From Anticarsia gemmatalis (Eukaryota > Arthropoda > Insecta > Lepidoptera > Erebidae), in NCBI RefSeq assembly GCF_050436995.1, contig NC_134764.1:3100001-3164000 (forward strand): a stretch of 64,000 bases of DNA, written 5' to 3'. The position numbers and the translations under genes are program-made. How positions within the stretch are numbered: the stretch's first letter is position 1; every line of letters starts with the position of its first letter. Positions 1-11,382 of the stretch are shown piece after piece. Under the pieces are notes generated by a model. The model was not told the origin of the DNA and made no database searches. It saw only the letters and a list, made by a program, of their open reading frames with translations.

Positions 1-504
1 ATTAAGGTAGAACTAAACAGGGCCTTGATATTTTGAATGTAATTTAAAAGATTACTGAAGATCAACATTTGGTTTTAAAACACTTCAAGCAATATGCAGT
101 GCATATAAAATCCAAATAGGCCAATTTACCGATAAAAGGACAGTTTTAAGACTGCAATTTTCGAAGTGACATTGATTTATTTATTACATTCGGATTGAGT
201 ATGCAAATTGAATGATCAAAACTGTATCAATGAGCTCTAACGATATTACCCTTCAAATTAAGTTCAAGTTCTTTTAAAAGTAATTAATATCGATTAAGAA
301 AGGTTAAAATATTCATAGCTCGTTCACCTAGCTATAGCTACTACTAGCTACCTATGCAAGTGAATTTAGAACCTCATCTGTGTCGTTTTCTGAACCACCG
401 CTTCTAGGTTTTTGTATCGTATGGTTAGTAGTCAACCTAGTGTCAAAGTTGTTTAAGCCACACACAAGGCTTTCGACATAGATAAACGACTGTTATCTTT
501 GTGA
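1..504. other. AT-rich non-coding stretch
   Basis: No ORF, RNA gene or recognisable repeat is visible. A short irregular run of TAGCTA/CTACTAG words lies near 320-355 and is probably simple-sequence drift. Confidence 0.5.
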
Positions 505-656
505 ACAACAACCGGGATTGACTTTTTACGTACCCTCCAAAGCATGGAGACGCATAGTTCAAATACCACTAAGCGATCACCCATCCATGGCATGACCGCG
601 CCAAGGGTTTGCTTGACGCACAGATAGTCTACCGACTACCGACCGGTGAGCACACC
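505..656 (+). repeat. Dispersed lepidopteran repeat, copy 1
   Basis: This segment runs from an ACCGGGATTGACTTTTTACG start, through a block reading 'AGTTCAAATACCACT', to a 'CGACCGGTGAGC' end. It matches the reverse complement of 57473-57605 over most of its length with scattered differences, so the two are divergent copies of one interspersed family. I recall such sequence from moth genomes but cannot assign a transposon class. No open frame is present. Confidence 0.6.
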
Positions 657-1833
657 TGGCTAAGAGCCTACTCTCAATGAAGCCAAGCTAACTAAAGCCA
701 AACGAGCCTACTTTAAATAACGAATTCATGATCATAAACAAAGTTATTTACTAAACTTGTAAATATAAAACCGTTACTATAAAAATCATTTTATTGTTAT
801 TGCTAAGCCATAATCCTATGATAATAGTAGAGAATAAAATAGCGGCAAGTTATAGTGAGATCGAGAAATCGATTTCATTGATAGAAACGAGGAGACGAAT
901 CATGAAAAATTCATGAAAGTAGAGTTGATTTCAGATAGTGAATATGGAATAGCGATAAATGAATATATCCCGTTTAAAGCCTTGGTAAGGGAAAATTTTG
1001 ACGGTTTTTGTCAGTAATTAAGGATATATGACTATTTTGCAATTCGATGGCATGTACATATTTAAGATAACCCCGGCCTGTTTTCACTTAAAAAGTATAA
1101 ATAGTGGGTATATTTCAATTTGCAAATGCATAATTGCTTTAATTAATCCGTTTAGTAAAGCAACCTGAGATAATTTTAGCCAAAGCAATTCACGACAGGT
1201 TCGCATCTGGAAGGTGTTCGTTAGTGCCCTAATTGCTACAAAAAAAAAAATTCAAAATTTAAAGAAATATTTTTATTGGTGATTGCTGAATCATTTATGA
1301 AAAGTCGAGATCTACTGACTTTCCCAAGAATCTCTGGTACACAGTTTTATGAAAAGCCCGTCCAATTCTTGGCAAAGGAAGTAACAACTTATCGATTGCC
1401 TAATAGGCTAAGATGAAAGATATTTTTATCAAACAAAATATGTCGGTGAAGGTTTCTGTATAGTGGGTTTCTAAACTGTAAAGACAGCAGGAGGATTAGG
1501 CACATTCGAGATGACAAATCGCTATATTTCACCATTCAACTAAAGCACGATTGAACCAAATAAATCATAAGTATGCAACTAATATAACTGTAGATAGCTA
1601 TCGTTGATTGATAGATACAAAGACACTACAATCAAAAAACGCCACGTATTCAATGCAGCATGTGTGACAGTTTCAAACTGTTTCCGTGCCCTGACAGATG
1701 GCTGCACGGTCTACCCTCATCTTTCAACGTGACCCAAATAGGGGACAGAGTGCATCGTATATCACAACTATCCTTGGATGATGTTGTTGAGGGACAAATA
1801 TTCGAAACTATAACAAATATAGAGACAATATTA
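657..1833. other. Non-coding stretch
   Basis: No convincing gene. A somewhat GC-richer patch at about 1655-1800 gives a 72-codon minus-strand frame (1650-1868) with no recognisable features, which I do not accept as a gene. Confidence 0.4.
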
Positions 1834-2037
1834 CTATGACAAATTAGATGAAATAAAACTAATAGCAATTTTGCCTGTATAGGTCTTATTTTGTGCGTTT
1901 ACTGCATGTTGGAGTGGGTATATAAACTGGACAATTGATATACTAAATATACTGGCTAAGGTAATCCTTCCAAATACCGAATTTTTTAAAAGATTAATTT
2001 GCTGTTTATCGAATAAAAAATAATCGGCACTGGACAT
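1834..2037 (-). CDS. Candidate small ORF with a hydrophobic segment (unrecognised)
   Basis: A 67-codon ATG-initiated frame. The ATG sits in a purine-rich context (GAGAAAAG before the ATG), reasonable for an insect start. Residues about 25-43 (ITLASIFSISIVQFIYPL) are hydrophobic enough for one membrane segment, and the rest is polar. No domain, signal-peptide cleavage site or intron signal is evident and I do not recognise the sequence. Short hydrophobic frames are expected by chance in AT-rich DNA, so this may well be spurious. There is no neighbouring gene to give context. Confidence 0.12.
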   Translation of the reverse strand: MSSADYFLFDKQQINLLKNSVFGRITLASIFSISIVQFIYPLQHAVNAQNKTYTGKIAISFISSNLS

Positions 2038-2649
2038 CTTTTCTCCTCTAACATTTTCTACACTAAACCTTCAGTCCGATAAAGTTTCGGTATCTTCGCC
2101 TACCATACATTTTAAGCGTCTTACTTCTATTAACTATACAAAAGTCTATTTCTAATGACATAATTATATTTGCCATGTTTATTAAAATAGCAAAATAGTA
2201 CAAATATAATAAGTAACACGAGCTCAGGGTTACAGTAACCGTATATGTTACATTATCCGAGCATGAAGGGCAGGTTTGATTCCCGCGCGTGTCGTTTTAC
2301 GCGGTGCTTCCGTAACTAGCAACTGTTGCATGACAATCTGTGTCATACTTTGTAACATATTTTATTTCTAAATATGGAATAAAAAATAGCTTGTTTAAAC
2401 CACAAGTGCGTAGATTATGGGACATTGTAATTCGTTGATTAGTAAGTCAATGTTAAGAAAACATTTTTATTAGCAAAGAGAGACAGTGTTATATTGTCCA
2501 CATGCCCTTAGGAAAAAATTACACACATGTTAAATAAATATTGATTGCTAAAAATAAGCGAAACGTGCGCAGCACATAACAGTATTAATTTAGAAAATAG
2601 AGTAGATTAAAACCTTCCTATATCCTGATTTCTACTGGTGCCTTTCGAC
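2038..2649. other. Non-coding stretch
   Basis: AT-rich with no coding frame, tRNA-like fold or recognised repeat. Confidence 0.4.
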
Positions 2650-2865
2650 ATCACCAAATATTATAATATTAGGTAATCTCGGCGCGTCTATCTGTCTAGT
2701 ACTCCGAATAAAAATCAAAAATGTTTTTAATGCGGTTTTCACCACGAAATAGAGCTATTCTCAGAAGAGGTTTTAGCGTATAGTTCTGTGTTAAGAAGCT
2801 TTATAAACCGGGTGAAAACGGCAGGCACAGGCTTCTAGCAAAATATACATAAAGCAGAGCCAATG
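2650..2865 (-). repeat. LINE 3'-end-like fragment (TAATATTA family)
   Basis: Read on the minus strand this runs from a 'GCCGTTTTCACCCGG' block to a 'CCTAATATTATAATATT' end. That arrangement is typical of the abundant lepidopteran repeats that end in a TAATATTA-type microsatellite and usually derive from RTE-like LINE 3' ends. No coding frame remains. The family assignment is from general familiarity and is not checked against a library. Confidence 0.45.
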
Positions 2866-4140
2866 GTCGAATAAAAATCTCAAAACTAAAGTCTAAAAAA
2901 TAATCAACAATTATTATGCTTTATCAATACAATACACAAAGTAAGATGACCATTATTGAGATCAGCTAACAATGACATCTGTGTATCAATTTAATATGTG
3001 TGTGTGATATCGAAGGTCCTCTATACGATATGATAAATACTTGTGTTGTAAGTACAGAATTATCATCTTACTGTGATTTCTGTCAAGTAATTAGCAGTAT
3101 CCTTTCTCATGTATGTTGTCTGAAGTATTGTATATATAATTATATAAGTACGACAAAAGAACGATGTTGTTGTTACGTCTATGTCTTCACATTCCATGTC
3201 TCTTATTATTTATTGTTCGTCTTCTGGACTAACTTATTCATATAATTGGATGCGAAAAAAAATGGTGCGAAATATAATTTGGCGACAGATGTTACAACCT
3301 TTCGATTTTGACTACTTAAGTACTACTTACTGAAACTGTTGTCTTCTAAATTTAACTCGAATTCTTTACTTGATAACAAAACGGTCGGATTCAAGTATAA
3401 TTTTTCTGAATTTATACATGTTCTTTCAAAATTAGTCTGCCATTGAGTAAGTTTGTTCTTAGTTTCGTTTTCTAGAACATAATCGTAGCCGTAATTATAA
3501 GTCCACCGATCATTGCTTAAGATCCGTTTTTGAGATCGTGGTTCGTTTTCATTCTAAGTAGGATTTTCTAAGTGTCCTCTAAAATCTGTGTTTATTTGCC
3601 TATGTTATTACTTAAAGCCACGTAACCATGTTATTTGGTAACATTTACCTACAAGTATATTTGAAGAAACCATTAACTATAAAATTATATAACAATACTT
3701 TAGAATCCCATTCACATGTAGTGTTCTCAATATTCTTCGAGAAAGGGTTTATCCACACAGTACACACGAACGCATTTACATAACCAAAATAAAAGTTTAT
3801 CTTTATAACTACTGTGTAAAACCCATCCGCAATTAGGAAAATAGATAGAGAATAAATTAAGCTAAAATAGACTTTATAGAATAAAGATAAAGGTGTTAAA
3901 TTTGATTGGTAATGGATTTTCAAAGTACCTTCATGGTATGGTAACGATGTGCACCAATCAGCGTGGTGTTACGCAAAGAAGACCTTCTCGATGTTTTGAC
4001 AAGTCTATACGTAACTAACAAACAGTGATTTTATCACTTTTGTGTTAGAAAATTGGTATCTATATGTGAGTGATAGAATCATTTTGAGGAACACTAAGGT
4101 GGGAATATTATATATCTTTTGAACTTCGCTCTTTCTTTAA
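2866..4140. other. Non-coding stretch
   Basis: AT-rich, with short frames at 3000-3245 (plus) and 3645-3923 (minus). Both are cysteine/tyrosine/phenylalanine-rich translations of AT-rich DNA without domain features. I see no gene here. Confidence 0.4.
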
Positions 4141-4410
4141 CACTAGCTGACACGCGCAACTTCGCTTGCGTCACATAAAGAGAATGAAAATTTTCCCCGT
4201 TTTTGTAACATTTTTTACTGGTGCTCTGCTCCTATTGGCCGTAGCGTGATGATATATAGCCTATAGCCTTCCTCAATAAATGGGCTATCTAACACTGAAA
4301 TAATTTTTCAAATCGGACCAGTAGTTCCTGAGATTAGCGCGTTCAAACAAACAAACAAACAAACAATCAAACAAACAAACTCTTCAGCTTTATAATATTA
4401 GTATAGATTA
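4141..4410 (+). repeat. TATAATATTAGTATAGATTA-ending repeat, copy 1
   Basis: This 270-bp unit starts CACTAGCTGACACGCGCAAC, contains a (CAAA)n run at about 4346-4380, and ends CTTTATAATATTAGTATAGA. It is a near-identical direct copy of 4789-5042. The pattern (constant 3' end, internal CAAA microsatellite, no coding) fits a LINE 3'-end or SINE-like family common in moths. Confidence 0.7.
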
Positions 4411-4462
4411 ATTCAGGCCTTTAATAAGGTTTAAATCTTGCTTCGACGATAGGCCTTATTAA

Positions 4463-4605
4463 TAACTAGCTTATGCCCGCGACAAGATTTCCCGTAGTAA
4501 AAAGTGTCTGATGTGTTAAGCTAGGTTATAAACTACATTTATATGAAATTTCATTAAAATCCGTTCTAAAGTTTTTTCATGAAAGAGTAACAAGTAACAA
4601 CTAAA
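4463..4605 (+). repeat. Degenerate repeat fragment between the two direct copies
   Basis: It begins ACTAGCTTATGCCCGCGAC and includes 'ATGAAATTTCATTAAAATCCG' and 'CATGAAAGAGTAACA' words. These recur in moth repeats of the 'CCCGCGACTTCGTCCGCGTG' type. It is decayed and non-coding. A related fragment lies at 17743-17880. Confidence 0.4.
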
Positions 4606-4788
4606 CGCCACTACAGACAAATCAAATTTTTCGTTTGTCTCAATGTTTTTCAGACAATAAGCTTTATTCATAAAATTTCAAATAGATAATCCAGTTTGAA
4701 TCCGAGTATCCAAATGGACACAAGACTAAAAAAACCGTACCACTTACTATCCTTTCCTAGCTAGTAATTAAAGTAATATTAAGTACTT

Positions 4789-5042
4789 CACTAGCTGACC
4801 CGCGCAACTTCGCTTGAGTCACATAAGAGAGAATGGGTCAAATATTCCCCCGTTTTTACAACATTTTTTACTGGTACTCTGTTCCTACAGGTCGTAGCGA
4901 GATGATATATAGCCTATAACCTTCCTCGATAAATGGGCTATCTAACACTGAAAGAATTTTTCAAATCTGACCCGTAGTTTCTGAGATTAGCGCGTTCAAA
5001 CAAACAAACAAACTCTTCAGCTTTATAATATTAGTATAGATA
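4789..5042 (+). repeat. TATAATATTAGTATAGATTA-ending repeat, copy 2
   Basis: Second direct copy of the unit at 4141-4410, about 650 bp downstream. It has a shorter CAAA run (about 4996-5012) and scattered substitutions. The start (CACTAGCTGACCCGCGCAAC) and the end are conserved, which defines the unit boundaries. Confidence 0.7.
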
Positions 5043-5320
5043 AACTGTATGTGCCTCAAGCTTCTACATATCGGTCAAGCACCACAGCCCTATAAATATT
5101 CTTAACTTAGCAAACCTCATGTTTCTGAAGACATCTTGCACAAAACATTTAACTTAACATGCGTGTTCTGTCTTATTGACACTACTTCGGCTAGACTGTT
5201 ACAAGACTCTCAAGTGTCTGTGACGTCACTAGTTTACATGTCTACTTAGGTGTTTCTCACTTTGTCACTACGTGTTTGACTAGACCTACATGTATTAAGA
5301 CGTTGCGTGTGTAAATAGGG

Positions 5321-5554
5321 ATGATTGACAAAGATTTAGTATACTATAGACTTATCTACCGACAGTCTTTTTTAAATATTTGTCGATATAGCAGTTGGAT
5401 TGTTTTTTTGGTTATTTGTATAGTTTTTCTCTTTATAGTAAAGTCTCTAAATAACTTAAATGAAGAGAATGAGAAGTTAGCTACTGCAATTTCAATTTTG
5501 ACATTATATAATAATAATTTAAATCAATCTTTAAGGAAGCCGAGTCCAGCATAG
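5321..5554 (+). CDS. Candidate single-pass membrane microprotein (unrecognised)
   Basis: An intact 77-codon frame starting at ATG 5321. Residues 1-24 are polar with arginines at 10, 14 and 22. Residues about 25-41 (WIVFLVICIVFLFIVK) form a strong membrane helix. Residues 42-70 are Asn/Glu/Leu-rich with coiled-coil character, and the end is KPSPA. The charge pattern would place the N terminus in the cytosol. A TATAAAT word lies about 230 bp upstream (5091-5097) and a perfect CRE (TGACGTCA, 5221-5228) about 95 bp upstream. A run of 11 A's follows the stop by about 20 bases without an AATAAA. I do not recognise the protein. It could be a chance frame, a lone exon or a retrocopy. Confidence 0.22.
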   Translation: MIDKDLVYYRLIYRQSFLNICRYSSWIVFLVICIVFLFIVKSLNNLNEENEKLATAISILTLYNNNLNQSLRKPSPA

Positions 5555-5586
5555 TTTGGCAGAAAGACTAGGTTCAAAAAAAAAAA

Positions 5587-8500
5587 GAAATTGAAAATGT
5601 CCTTTTGTACTATGGTTCCAATCAGTCAAAATGTCCACCATGTTAACCAATTGCCGATAAGAAAATGCTATTTCCATTAAAAAATAGTAATTTAAGTCTT
5701 CAACGGTAAGCTTAATCAAAACGTTTACCATCATCGTTTTCCTACTTCCTTAACAAATAAAGGTTCCACATAAAATCTCATATTTATCTTTCACACAAGA
5801 TCATCAAATCATAATAAATCTTAAATCAATTAGTATAGAATTGGGGTTAGTTAAATATTGGTCAAACACATACTTTTATGAATATTGCTTAGTAAAGCCA
5901 TAGAATAAACGTCAGTCGACTGTATTTAAATAAACGTAGATGGTTTGAGTGCAAACACACTCATTACTTTAAGGCTGGCGAGCTTTTGAGGGCGTACGTG
6001 CCGTAAAATGATGAAGAATATGAATGAGACATCGTTTTAAGCGTGTCTTTTAAGTTTATTAAAGTAGGTAACGTTGTTGGGTATGTTTGTGACAACGACC
6101 TACTAGATTTTGTTAGTGTTAGAAAGGTCTGCATCTCACCTGATGCATCTAGTCACAATACAAAGAGAGTAATTGCAGATAAGGATGTAGAACCTCCATA
6201 ATTTTGAGGTAGGTACGATACCAAAGAATTGCAAAATTTTCCCAATTCTAACCCCCTTATTCATAAAAATATATGAAGTTATGAAAGACTTATAAAGTGT
6301 TTTGTTTCTTTCAGTCCTTAGCGAAATGAAAAAGAGAAAACATATTGTAGTAGTATTTTAACTAAAATAGGTTTATAGTGTGTTTATGAATAAGAGGGTA
6401 ATAGTTTTATGTGTCCACAACTCTGATACTTTTGGTAGAAAACTTCTTATTGGCAGATCGTACACAGTTTTATCATATTAGTAATTTTATTTGACAAGTA
6501 CCGATTTGATAAAAAATCTTGTGCAATTATATATTTGTTCAATCTTTCAAGAGGAACATCTTCGCGCTAGAAGATGTATTTACTTGGAGCATTTAAAGTA
6601 CACTTCAAATTACAGATTATTACAAGTTAGATGGAGTCATTATGTACGAGGAAGCTACAATTAGTGCCAAAGAAGTGCCCTGTAACCGCGCTTGACGTAA
6701 TTACAGCGGTTAACCCGCGGTGCTCATGCCAAACAATGCAGACATTGCACTAAGGAAACTACCTCATGGAAACGTTTAAAACTTAACTATTAGGAAATAG
6801 CATGTCTCTTGCAGCAGTTTATAATTACCAAAACTATTATTTGGGGTTCAAACTAAATTTTAGTTCCGCTTGGAAAATTTATTGTGTGATTCCAAGCGCC
6901 CTGTCAGTCTTGTAGACTGACGTGACCTGAACCACTGCTACGTGCATCGTAAAAACGTAAACTAACTGTTTTTCAGTAGATAATGGCTTTTAAAATAAAG
7001 TTAATATTTACCTATAATGTTTTTATATATACTTCTCCTGTTTTCTCTTTTTTTAACTTATTTTATATCAAATCAACAGCTTGATATCCGAAATGTCCAT
7101 TATGAAGTTTGAATTTCAAGCTTTCGAATTGCAGAAACGCAATATTAACATCATCAAGAAATGTTGTATAAAAATCAGATCAGCGCCTGTAACGGGCGTC
7201 TTAAGAACTATTTTTGCGACACATTTTAAATGTCAAACTTTCAATATTCGATACTACTGACTATAGAGAATCGCGCTATAATGCAACTAAGTCTTTATCG
7301 AATACGTGGTAGAAATATGGCCACAGTAAGACTTATCAACATAAACTAACTTATGCATGCAATTTTGTAATTCGATCAAAATGCCATCTTTCAACACAGT
7401 TAGATTATTTGTTGCAAAACTATTAGTTTGTTCGGCAATAATGAATTGTTGAATACTAACAATGGGAGAAAGAGTGGCGGGCGACGCGACACGACCACGG
7501 AACGAAAACGAAACGAGTCGTGCTCTATCGCTCTGCGGTAATTCGTTACAAGATTGTTGTCTGTTTCAAATGTCCGTTGTAATAATACTTTGTAGAGAAC
7601 TGTATAATGCGTATTGAGGAAATTTTAAAGCTGGTTTTACAATCGGTTTTCAACCGTAATAGCTTAGAGATTTTTACGCGGTAGTTATCATAGTATCTAC
7701 TGAATGATGGGGCAACCTGAATAGTTCAGGAGTGCTGTTTTAAAAAAGGTTTTTGTTTCCTAATTGAAAAGTCTAGTTTAGTCCTAGTTAAATATAAATG
7801 GTTATGAGCTCGCCCCCTATTCAATTGGATTAACATTGTTAACAGCGAAACGTGAGTGTATTCCATACACTGCTGTCTAAGTTTTTGGGTAAGTATAATA
7901 GACGTGATATGTATTTTGAAAATTCAGTTTTGTCTTTTAGGTAAATACCTTCCTCTAAAAATAATTTGGAATATCAATTTAATCTAGCTCATTAAAGGAG
8001 ATAACCAAGTGGTCTATCTCTATCTGACTAAGATTAAAAAAGTCGCTAAACGATCAGTCTGCTGATTCTTATAGTCCCATTTTGCGACATAAAATCTTTG
8101 TATTAATTATGATGTACGTATTCATGTTGTTCAAACTTTAGTGTCTTCTTAACCTTGGTGCTATACGTGGATGATTATTTATGCTAAATTACATCATAAA
8201 ACTGTTAAGTGCTTATATTTACTAGCATATTGTGTGGTCTGACGTATGTACTATAGAGCTTGTCAATAGGTTTTAAAATAGAAGTCTAAATACAAGATTA
8301 GGTAATAGGTGCCTTAGGCCCTATTGCTTGATTTGCAAAATTTGGAAATTATAAAAACTATTTGATATATTTTTCCTAAATTACCGGCTCAGATAACAGA
8401 ACAATAAGGAGAAACTATCTATGAATGCATCTTATACATGTATAAAAATGTTATAATACTCAGATTTTATAATAAAATCTAAGTGACATTTTAATTTGAC

Positions 8501-8716
8501 AAACCAAAAACAGTGGCACAATGAAATAAATGATATTCGGTCGTAATGAAATATTATAGTAGTTGTAGTATATATTTCATCTACATTAACATAATATATA
8601 TTATTTTACGTAAACACGTGTGACATCCCTTGATATCGCAATTATGACGTCATCACCCGACAAATCCGTTCCACCAATCACAGCGATTCTACTTGATTTA
8701 AATACGTGAGTAATTC
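5587..8716. other. Long non-coding stretch
   Basis: No gene or recognised repeat. A GC-richer patch at 7461-7550 stands out and is described separately. A GTCAGTC-TTGTA-GACTGAC mini-palindrome sits at about 6905-6923. The region is probably intronic or intergenic host DNA. Confidence 0.4.
7461..7550. promoter_or_regulatory. CpG-rich patch, possible regulatory element
   Basis: An abrupt GC- and CpG-rich block (GGCGGGCGACGCGACACGAC, then CGAAAACGAAACGAGTCG) in otherwise AT-rich DNA. No ORF, TATA box or clear initiator is seen, so a promoter or enhancer role is a guess. It could equally be a transposon remnant. Confidence 0.15.
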
Positions 8717-8719
8717 TAA
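8717..8719. other. Target site duplication (TAA), left
   Basis: TAA directly abuts the GGGTAGGTTC end of the Harbinger element and is repeated at 11410-11412. A 3-bp TWA/TTA-type duplication is characteristic of PIF/Harbinger insertion. Confidence 0.9.
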
Positions 8720-8746
8720 GGGTAGGTTCAGATGACAAGCGCTCAG
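8720..8746 (+). repeat. Harbinger terminal inverted repeat, left
   Basis: Begins GGGTAGGTTCAGATGACAAG and continues GCGCTCA. It pairs with 11383-11409. Further CGCGCGTT repeats follow inward and make the subterminal region CpG-dense. Confidence 0.9.
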
Positions 8747-8854
8747 CGCGCGTTGAACGCGCGTTGAATTTTTGTATAGTGTTCACATGGTGCGCGCTTG
8801 TCAGGCGTTAAACGCGCGTTGTTGCGACCAGTTTGAGTTCTACATTTGTCGAAG

Positions 8855-10918
8855 ATGGACGTAGAAACAGTTTTATCGGTGATTTTATACAGACGGCAGA
8901 AACGACACAACAGAAGACGGAGATATTGGGTTCACCCAATTTTGTCAACCAGGCTGACTGAAAGTCAGTACATTATTTTATATCCTAAGTTAAGGCAATT
9001 TGAGCCCAAATTCTTTAACTACTTCAGAATGTCCATCAAGTCATTTGATGACTTACTGACTCTCATAAACGATGAACTCGTAGCAGATAAAAACGCTGTG
9101 CGATATAGCATTTCACCGGAAGAAAAACTCATAATTACATTGAGGTAAGTTTTTTAATAATCAACATAATCTATAAATCAAATAAATCAAATCAACTTGT
9201 TTAGGAACAATTTTTTTAAAGAAAAAATAACATTTTGTTACTCGCAGAATAACTCTAACTCTGATTCATTGCTGACATTAGTTGGTGCTGGCGATGGAGT
9301 AGGTGTTACTGGCGATGGAGACCCCATTGCTGTAGTATAACCATAATGTGCAAAATTATTTGACACACTAGACTGCTGTGATCTATAATCATGATAACGA
9401 AAGCCTTCAACAGAAGCTGATGACTGATGACGCTGCTCTTGTGATGAATAATTTCTTCGTTGTGATACCGGGTAATTTTGATTTTCATATGTCTGTTGTT
9501 GTGGTCCTTGAAATTCATTTTGGTTTTGCAAAATTAAATTATAAATGGCAATTTTAGTTTGAAGTCGCCTATATTCCGGAATTTTTTTAATTTCTTTAAC
9601 GAGTGACAAACAAAACAGCTTGTCTTCATCGTCATCTTCTTTTGGATGAGACACATTTTTCTGTGCTAAACTCTGCTCTAATATGTTTGCAAATCTTTCA
9701 TCAGCAGGATTTAATTTTTGTTTTTTTCTTGAAGTAGATTTAGGACTCTTAAAGCCAGAACTTATTTCTACTTCAGCAACTTCTGACGAAGTTGATGCAT
9801 TATCTGCACCGAAACTACTTTCTGTATCTTTGTTGGCAATTGATGCCTGTAGAAATCGTAGTCTATTATAATGAATATATGTCGAAGTTTTGGAAGCTCC
9901 TGATCCAGATTTGACAGTCTTTATTTTCTTCACCTCTCTCATATAATTATCCCGTAAACTCTTCCACTTTTTTTGCAGGGATGACGCTGAAAAAAAAAAC
10001 AGTATTTAGTAATAGTTTATGTTTGTTTCCAGATATTTGGCCATTGGATGTTCATTTGGGACATTAAGCTACGACTATAGAATTGGCAAATCTACTGTGG
10101 CTACTATAATACCACATGTATGTGAAACTATTTGGAAAAAATTAAGGCCCGTTGTTATGAGTGAACCAACGAAAGAAAAGTGGTGTGAAATATCCACGAT
10201 ATTTGAAAAGAACTCAAAGTTTCCCAATTGTTTGGGAGCCTTGGACGGGAAACATATACGGTTAATCCAGCCTGAACACACGGGTTCTATGTATTATAAC
10301 TATAAAAAATATTTTTCGCTAGTTTTATTGGCGCTAGCGGATGCAAACTATTGTTTTGTGTGGGTTGACATAGGTGCCTACGGTAAAAACAGTGACTCAG
10401 GTATATTCAAGAATTCTTCATTGTACAAAAAGCTGACAGAAAGGTCATTAGATCTACCTGAGCCAAAGGCATTGTTAATACAAAATAGACCGACAACGTT
10501 GCCATATGTGATAGTGGCTGATGAAGCTTTTGGCATGATGGAGAATTTAATGCGTCCATATGGGGGAAGGTCACTAACTTATGCTAAAAAAATATTTAAT
10601 TACCGTTTGACATTAGCACGCCGGTATGTTGAATGTACTTTTGGCATAATGTGCAATAAATGGCGCATTTTACACAGGCCGTTAGATGTTAACATCGGTT
10701 TTGCAGAAAAAATCGTAAAAGCGATATGTACACTAAATAATTATGTCAGAATCAGGGATGGCTACAATTTTGAAGACACACTTTATACGCCACCCCTGGA
10801 AAATCTAGCCTCACATTATACCGGACGTGCTGTGCGACAGGCGGATAATGTTCGAGTACATTTAACAAACTATTTCATTAATGAAGGAAAAGTAGATTGG
10901 CAGGATCGTTATATTTAA
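8855..10918 (+). CDS. Harbinger transposase (two exons: 8855-9144 and 10033-10918)
   Basis: DDE-type nuclease that cuts and joins the element ends. Exon 1 ends at a GAG|GTAAGT donor (9145). Exon 2 follows a TTTGTTTCCAG acceptor (ending 10032). The join makes an AG|A arginine codon and gives ...IITLR-YLAIG..., the expected 'TLRYLATG' motif of the family. The protein is 391 residues, normal for Harbinger. The N-terminal region (1-97) is basic with a RRQKRHNRRRR tract near residue 13. Catalytic-type motifs are CLGALDGKH (Asp about 168), VDIGAYGKNSD (Asp about 209), VADEAFG (about 260) and YVECTFG (Glu about 297), with NYRLTLARR just before. I chose ATG 8855; the preceding TTG codons are not a start. 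An AATAAA lies at 10947-10952. The 888-bp intron holds exon 2 of the opposite-strand MADF gene. No frameshift is seen. Confidence 0.93.
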
Positions 10919-11143
10919 CTTGTAACACAAACCGATTGTAAATGTAAATAAATATATATACTCACATAATATTTTCTTCTTTTCTTCATTGTCATATCCT
11001 TCACAAAATATAAGGACGAGTTCTTCCCAAGCCCGTCTTCTCAAATTCTTATCTGAATAATCGCTACTTGTCATGTCCCATATCGCAGGACGTTTCTCTA
11101 TTTCATCAATTAATAATTCCGTATTAAAAGCTTCGGTTTCCAT
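9238..11143 (-). CDS. Harbinger MADF-BESS accessory protein (exons 11143-10966 and 9986-9238)
   Basis: DNA-binding partner protein of the Harbinger element. Exon 1 starts at ATG 11143 and ends at a GTGAGT donor. Exon 2 follows a T-rich CAG acceptor just above 9986. The junction completes a TCG serine codon and yields 308 residues. The MADF domain runs about 9-106, with hallmark segments LIDEIEKRPAIWD, RRRAWEEL, LQKKWKSLRDNYMRE and HYNRLRFLQ. A BESS-like motif (EDKLFCLSLVKEIKKIPEY...) lies at about 180-212. The tail is rich in Gln, Ser, Pro and Tyr. A basic stretch, SRKKQK (about 145-150), could be a nuclear signal. The intron (10965-9987) contains transposase exon 2. MADF/Myb-like partners of Harbinger transposases are well documented. 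Partner function for this copy is inferred from position. Confidence 0.92.
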
Positions 11144-11382
11144 TTCGGACGATTTTCGGACGAACTTGACGAATCCTAAAATACGTCTATCCGCGTCGAA
11201 AGCGCGCGCTCAACTGAACGGAAACATAGAAAACCAATGATCTCAAAGCGGCGTTGACGCGCGCTGACAACAGTCGAGCGCTAGCGCAGCGTTGAACGCG
11301 CGCGTTACTAAAACGCGCGTTACCATGTGTACGGCCTGAATAAAATGTATGTAGTTGTAAACGCGCGTTATCAAAACGCGCG

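Noticed and set aside
4346..4380. (CAAA)n run as an independent microsatellite
   Set aside because: It is an internal part of the repeat unit shared with 4789-5042, so it is not annotated separately.
8601..8786. 61-codon minus-strand frame across the left Harbinger end
   Set aside because: It straddles the element boundary and reads through the terminal repeat; produced by the CpG-rich ends, not a gene.
9306..9518. 70-codon minus-strand frame, and 9683-9871 plus-strand frame
   Set aside because: Both lie inside exon 2 of the MADF gene in other frames and have no independent support.
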